From NCBI GenBank assembly GCA_013044085.1, contig JABEVI010000220.1, forward strand, positions 1-16,424: 16,424 bases of DNA, written 5' to 3'. The DNA comes from Steroidobacteraceae bacterium. Its GTDB lineage: Bacteria > Pseudomonadota > Gammaproteobacteria > Steroidobacterales > Steroidobacteraceae. The notes under the pieces are model-generated. The model made no database searches and had not been told where the DNA came from. It saw nothing but the letters and a program-made list of their open reading frames with translations. Shown in pieces: positions 13,195-16,424 of this stretch. The position numbers and the translations under genes are program-made. Position 1 is the stretch's first letter, and the number at the start of each line of letters is the position of its first letter.

Positions 13195-15239
13195 AGCTCG
13201 AGAGCTTCGTGCTCGGCGCGTGGCGAAGCGGCGCCAGCGAGGGGGTCGCGCTGCGCGATGCGACGAGCGGCGAGCTCATCGCGCACGCGACCACAGACGG
13301 CTTCGACATGGCCGCGATTCTCGAACATGCGCGTACCGTCGGCGGCCCGGCACTGCGGGAAACGAGTTTCCATGAGCGCGCCGCACTGCTGCGCGCGCTC
13401 GGCAAGCGGCTGCTCGAATCCAAGGAGGACTTCTACGCGCTTTCCCATCGAACCGGTGCGACCCGCGCCGATTCGTGGATCGACATCGACGGCGGAATCG
13501 GCACGATGCTCGCCTTCGCCAGCAAAGGCGCCCGCGAATTGCCCGACGGCCGGGTATACCTTGACGGCGGCGTCGAGGCCTTGTCGAAGGGCGGCAGCTT
13601 CGTCGGCCGGCATGTCTGCGTGTCGCGCGCGGGCGCCGCCGTGCAAATCAACGCATTTAATTTTCCGGTCTGGGGCATGTTCGAGAAACTCGCACCGGCG
13701 ATCCTCGCCGGCATGCCCGTCATCGTCAAACCGGCGACCGCGACCGCGTATCTGACCGAGCGCGTGGTACGGCGCATCGTCGAACTGGCGATACTGCCTC
13801 CGGGAACTCTGCAGATGATCGCCGGCGGGGTGGGTGATCTGTTCGATCATCTCGGCAGTCAGGACGTCGTCTCCTTCACCGGTTCGGCGAGCACCGCGGT
13901 CAAACTGCGGACGCATCCCATCGTTACGCGCCGCTCGGTGCGTTTCATCGCCGAGACCGATTCGCTCAACTCATCGATCCTCGGACCGGACGCGGGCCCC
14001 GGCACCGCCGAGTTCGAGCTGTACGCCGACGAAGTCGTGCGCGAGATGACCGTCAAGGCCGGTCAGAAGTGCACGGCGATCCGCAAGGCCATCGTGCCGG
14101 CGACGATGCTCGAGGCGGCCACCGCGGCGATCGCCGAACGTCTCGCCGCCGTGCGGGTCGGTGACCCGCGTGCGCCGGACACACGCATGGGCCCGCTCGC
14201 CAGCCGCGATCAGCGGCACGAGGTGCTGCACCGGCTCGAGGAGCTGCGCGGCGAATCGGATCTGATCCACGGCGATCCGCACGACCCGCGCCTGCGCGAG
14301 GCCAATGCCCGAGGCGGCGGGTTCCTGGCGCCGCTGCTGTTACGCTGCCGTGACGCGGCGAGTGCGAGCGCGGTGCATTCGGTCGAGGCGTTCGGACCCG
14401 TCGCGACGCTCCTTGCGTATCGCGATCTCGACGAGGCGATCGAACTCGCACGACGCGGTGACGGCAGCCTCGCCGGTTCGTTGTTCACCGCGGACGAGAA
14501 AGTCGCGGCACACGTCGCCATCGGGCTGGCGCCGTTTCACGGCAGGCTCCTGGTCGTGAACCGGCATTGCGCCGCCGAATCCACCGGGCACGGTGCGCCG
14601 CTCGCGCCACTCGTCCATGGCGGTCCCGGCCGCGCCGGCGGGGGCGAGGAGATGGGCGGCATCCGCGGCGTCTTGCACTACATGCAGCGCACCGCCCTGC
14701 AGGGCTCGCCGGCGATGCTCGCCGCGATCGGCGGCCGCTGGATCCGCGGTGCGACCGAGCGCGACCCGGGACGGCACCCGTTTCGGAAGCCGTTCGATGA
14801 ACTCGCGATCGGCGATACCTTCCGTTCCAACGCGCGCCAGATCACGGTCGCCGACATCGAGGCGTTCGCGGCGCTCACCGGCGACAATTTCTACGCCCAC
14901 ATGAGCGAGACCGAAGCCGCACGCAACCCTTTGTTCGGCAGCCGAGTCGCGCATGGGTACTACTTGATTTCCGCGGCGGCCGGCCTGTTCGTCGACCCAG
15001 ACTACGGTCCGGTGCTCGGCAACTACGGCCTCGATGAACTGCGTTTCGTGAAACCGGCGAAGCCGGGCGACTGGATCAAGGTGCGCCTCACCTGCAAGGA
15101 GAAATCGCTGCGCGCCGACAAGGGCTGGGGTGAGGTGCGCTGGGATGCGCTGATCACGAACCAGGATGGCGAGACGGTGGCTTCGTACGACGTGCTGACG
15201 ATGGTCAGTGTGCATGCCGTGCCGGATGCGGCGAGGTGA
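13191..15239 (+). CDS. paaZ: Oxepin-CoA hydrolase / 3-oxo-5,6-dehydrosuberyl-CoA semialdehyde dehydrogenase
   Basis: PaaZ is a bifunctional fusion: its MaoC-type domain opens the oxepin-CoA ring and its aldehyde dehydrogenase domain oxidises the reactive semialdehyde with NADP. In the 682 residues, the dehydrogenase part (1-515) has Asn157 (INAFNFP), Lys180, the general base Glu255 (RFIAETDSLN) and nucleophile Cys294 (GQKCTAIR). The C-terminal R-specific hydratase domain (530-682) has Asp565 and His570 (LTGDNFYAHMSE). Both active sites are intact, and spacing is close to E. coli PaaZ (681 residues). GTG 13191 is the only possible start, because an in-frame TGA stands at 13182-13184; GGTGA (13180-13184) serves as ribosome-binding site. 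It overlaps a 14-codon mini-ORF upstream and is followed 4 nt later by a crotonase-family gene. Confidence 0.96.
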   Translation: MKLESFVLGAWRSGASEGVALRDATSGELIAHATTDGFDMAAILEHARTVGGPALRETSFHERAALLRALGKRLLESKEDFYALSHRTGATRADSWIDIDGGIGTMLAFASKGARELPDGRVYLDGGVEALSKGGSFVGRHVCVSRAGAAVQINAFNFPVWGMFEKLAPAILAGMPVIVKPATATAYLTERVVRRIVELAILPPGTLQMIAGGVGDLFDHLGSQDVVSFTGSASTAVKLRTHPIVTRRSVRFIAETDSLNSSILGPDAGPGTAEFELYADEVVREMTVKAGQKCTAIRKAIVPATMLEAATAAIAERLAAVRVGDPRAPDTRMGPLASRDQRHEVLHRLEELRGESDLIHGDPHDPRLREANARGGGFLAPLLLRCRDAASASAVHSVEAFGPVATLLAYRDLDEAIELARRGDGSLAGSLFTADEKVAAHVAIGLAPFHGRLLVVNRHCAAESTGHGAPLAPLVHGGPGRAGGGEEMGGIRGVLHYMQRTALQGSPAMLAAIGGRWIRGATERDPGRHPFRKPFDELAIGDTFRSNARQITVADIEAFAALTGDNFYAHMSETEAARNPLFGSRVAHGYYLISAAAGLFVDPDYGPVLGNYGLDELRFVKPAKPGDWIKVRLTCKEKSLRADKGWGEVRWDALITNQDGETVASYDVLTMVSVHAVPDAAR

Positions 15240-15243
15240 GAGG

Positions 15244-16083
15244 ATGAACGAAAAGATGGACCTCGATCGCTACCGCGCCTCCTTCCCCAGTCTCGAATTC
15301 GCCGAGCCGGCGCCGGCGGTGCTCGAAGTGGTGATCGCGAACGCCGACCGGCACAACGCAGCGAGCGAATCGATGCACCGCGACCTCGCACATGTGTGGC
15401 GCGCGGTGGACGTCGACGAGACGGTCCGCGCGGTGATGATCCGGGGTGCGGGCGAACACTTCTGCGCGGGTGGCGACTTCGAGATGATCGAGCGGATGAT
15501 CGCCGATGAGGCGACCTTGGTGCGTGTTTGGAAGGAGGCGAGCGATCTCGTCTACAACCTCGTGAACTGTTCGAAGCCGGTGGTGTCGGCGATCCGCGGC
15601 TCGGCGGTCGGTGCCGGGCTCGCCGTCGCTCTGCTCGCGGACATCGCGGTGGCCGGGCGCGACGCGAAGATCCTCGATGGGCATACGCGCCTCGGTGTGG
15701 CGGCCGGTGATCACGCCGTGATGATCTGGCCGCTGCTCTGCGGCCTTGCCAAGGCGCGCTACCACCTGCTGACCAATCAGCCGTTGTCGGGCGAGCAGGC
15801 CGAACGCATCGGCCTGGTGGCCTTGTGCGTCGCGGACGACCAGGTGCGCGAGTCGGCGCTCGAAATCGCCATCCGGCTCGCCGGCGCCGGCACCACCGCC
15901 GTCCGCTGGACCAAACACGCGCTCAACAACTGGTTGCGCCTCGCCGGGCCGAGCTTCGATGCCTCGCTCGCGCTCGAGTTCCTCGGTTTCCGGCTGGGTG
16001 ATGTGCGCGAAGGCCTCGCCGCGGTGCGCGGCAAGCGCCGGGCGTCCTTTGGGCCCGGCGAGTCCGGGCCGCCAGGCTCCTAG
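15244..16083 (+). CDS. Crotonase-superfamily protein with atypical active site
   Basis: This is a 279-residue enoyl-CoA hydratase/isomerase family protein. The fold is clear: the CoA-binding oxyanion segment EHFCAGGDFEMIE at 71-83, the second oxyanion strand SAVGAGLAVALLADI at 120-134, and a C-terminal WTKHALNNWLRLAGPSFDASL helix region. The two glutamates of true hydratases are absent: by alignment on the LADI and RLG motifs, Ala127 replaces the first and His147 (DGHTRLGVAAGDHA) the second, with Asp156 and His157 nearby as possible catalytic groups. The reaction is therefore unknown; an isomerase, thioesterase or decarboxylase-like role is possible, and a simple PaaF identity is doubtful. 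ATG 15244 is chosen because GAGGTGA lies 5 nt upstream across the paaZ stop. It is the last gene of the operon and shares a CTAG with the converging paaK. Confidence 0.85.
   Translation: MNEKMDLDRYRASFPSLEFAEPAPAVLEVVIANADRHNAASESMHRDLAHVWRAVDVDETVRAVMIRGAGEHFCAGGDFEMIERMIADEATLVRVWKEASDLVYNLVNCSKPVVSAIRGSAVGAGLAVALLADIAVAGRDAKILDGHTRLGVAAGDHAVMIWPLLCGLAKARYHLLTNQPLSGEQAERIGLVALCVADDQVRESALEIAIRLAGAGTTAVRWTKHALNNWLRLAGPSFDASLALEFLGFRLGDVREGLAAVRGKRRASFGPGESGPPGS
16052..16070. terminator. GC hairpin at the end of the paa operon
   Basis: GGCCCGG (16052-16058) and CCGGGCC (16064-16070) form a perfect 7-bp all-GC stem with a CGAGT loop, just before the shared stop codons of the crotonase and paaK. 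A GGCC-rich tandem stretch (16083-16098) follows and can also fold. There is no U-run, so this is only a possible bidirectional end. Confidence 0.3.
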
Positions 16084-16424
16084 GGCCGGCCGGCCGGCGT
16101 GCGCCGATCGAGGACCCGGCGCGCCTTGCCGACGGTACGTTCGATAGCCTGCGGCGCAACCGGCGTCACGATCGCCGTGACGCCGATATACGACTTGATG
16201 TGGTGCTGCAACTCCAGGGCAACGTTCGGCAGGTCCTCGGCGGACACCTGTTGCCAAGCCTCGGGGCGCACCTCGACGCGCACCTCAAGACAATCCAGAT
16301 GATCCTCCCGGCTCACGATCAACTGATACTGCGCGGTCAATTGCGGCACGCGCAGGATCAATTCCTCGATTTGCGTGGGGAAGAGATTCACCCCCCGGAT
16401 GATCAGCATGTCGTCGGTGCGGCC
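16080..16424 (-). CDS. paaK: Phenylacetate-CoA ligase, C-terminal part (cut by window edge)
   Basis: PaaK activates phenylacetate with ATP and CoA to phenylacetyl-CoA, the entry step of the pathway. Only the last 114 codons are in the window; the N-terminal three quarters, including the P-loop and AMP-binding core, lie beyond 16424. The visible part starts at GRTDDMLIIRGVNLFPTQIE, the hinge and start of the AMP-binding C-terminal domain characteristic of PaaK (with the conserved RGVNLFP). It continues with YQLIVSREDHLD, the terminal regulatory-type fold, and SYIGVTAIVTPVAP. The ending KARRVLDRR is normal for the family. It converges on the paa operon, with its TAG overlapping the crotonase TAG in a CTAG. 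The gene is probably transcribed from its own promoter outside the window. Confidence 0.93.
   Translation of the reverse strand, partial: GRTDDMLIIRGVNLFPTQIEELILRVPQLTAQYQLIVSREDHLDCLEVRVEVRPEAWQQVSAEDLPNVALELQHHIKSYIGVTAIVTPVAPQAIERTVGKARRVLDRRTPAGRP

Noticed and set aside
12212..13423. 403-codon minus-strand open frame across paaJ and paaZ
   Set aside because: It is antisense to the thiolase active-site regions, with low-complexity translation and no ribosome-binding site of note.
15244..16083. Calling the terminal crotonase paaF
   Set aside because: Position and fold would allow it, but both hydratase glutamates are absent, so the specific name is not supported.
16083..16098. GGCC tandem stretch as a repeat element or CRISPR remnant
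   Set aside because: It has only a few copies of a 4-base unit and no spacers; it is ordinary for GC-rich intergenic DNA.

Overview
The window comes from a GC-rich bacterial chromosome (roughly two thirds G+C, many GTG starts, dense packing). The gene families and the PaaX-type repressor point to a proteobacterium, probably a gammaproteobacterium. That placement is inference, since no rRNA or marker gene is present. No insertion sequence, tRNA, rRNA or CRISPR array is visible, and no gene-free stretch exceeds about 100 bases.

Left part (1-2146, + strand): the 3' two thirds of nadB (L-aspartate oxidase, NAD biosynthesis), then apt (adenine phosphoribosyltransferase), then a short MTA/SAH-nucleosidase-like gene 9 nt downstream. 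The last two form a plausible adenine-salvage pair: the nucleosidase releases adenine and Apt converts it to AMP.

Middle part (2167-6044): a minus-strand pair made of an MFS transporter (4240-5496) and a cytoplasmic molybdopterin/[4Fe-4S] oxidoreductase (2167-4197), 42 nt apart. A cysteine-type glutathione peroxidase diverges from the MFS gene at 5565-6044. A perfect 8-bp hairpin separates the nucleosidase from the oxidoreductase, and a 12-bp perfect palindrome lies just before the peroxidase.

Right part (5984-16424): an aerobic phenylacetate (phenylacetyl-CoA epoxidase) catabolic region. paaX (repressor, minus strand) diverges from a tightly coupled + strand operon, paaA-B-C-D-E-G-I-J-Z plus a crotonase-family gene. 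The C-terminal end of paaK (phenylacetate-CoA ligase) converges on it from the right edge. PaaK activates phenylacetate to its CoA ester. PaaABCE with PaaD epoxidises the ring. PaaG isomerises the epoxide to oxepin-CoA. PaaZ opens and oxidises the ring. PaaJ performs thiolysis steps, and PaaI is a rescue thioesterase. Compared with the E. coli order A-B-C-D-E-F-G-H-I-J-K, paaF and paaH are missing from their usual slots. The extra crotonase after paaZ lacks both classical crotonase glutamates, so it is not an obvious PaaF replacement. Most junctions are 4-nt ATGA/GTGA overlaps. A 14-codon mini-ORF bridges paaJ and paaZ with such an overlap at each end.

I see no wholly new defence or mobile system. 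The most unusual items are the crotonase with a rewritten active site, the bridging mini-ORF, the MFS/molybdoenzyme pair, and the palindromes and G8 tract in the regulatory regions.
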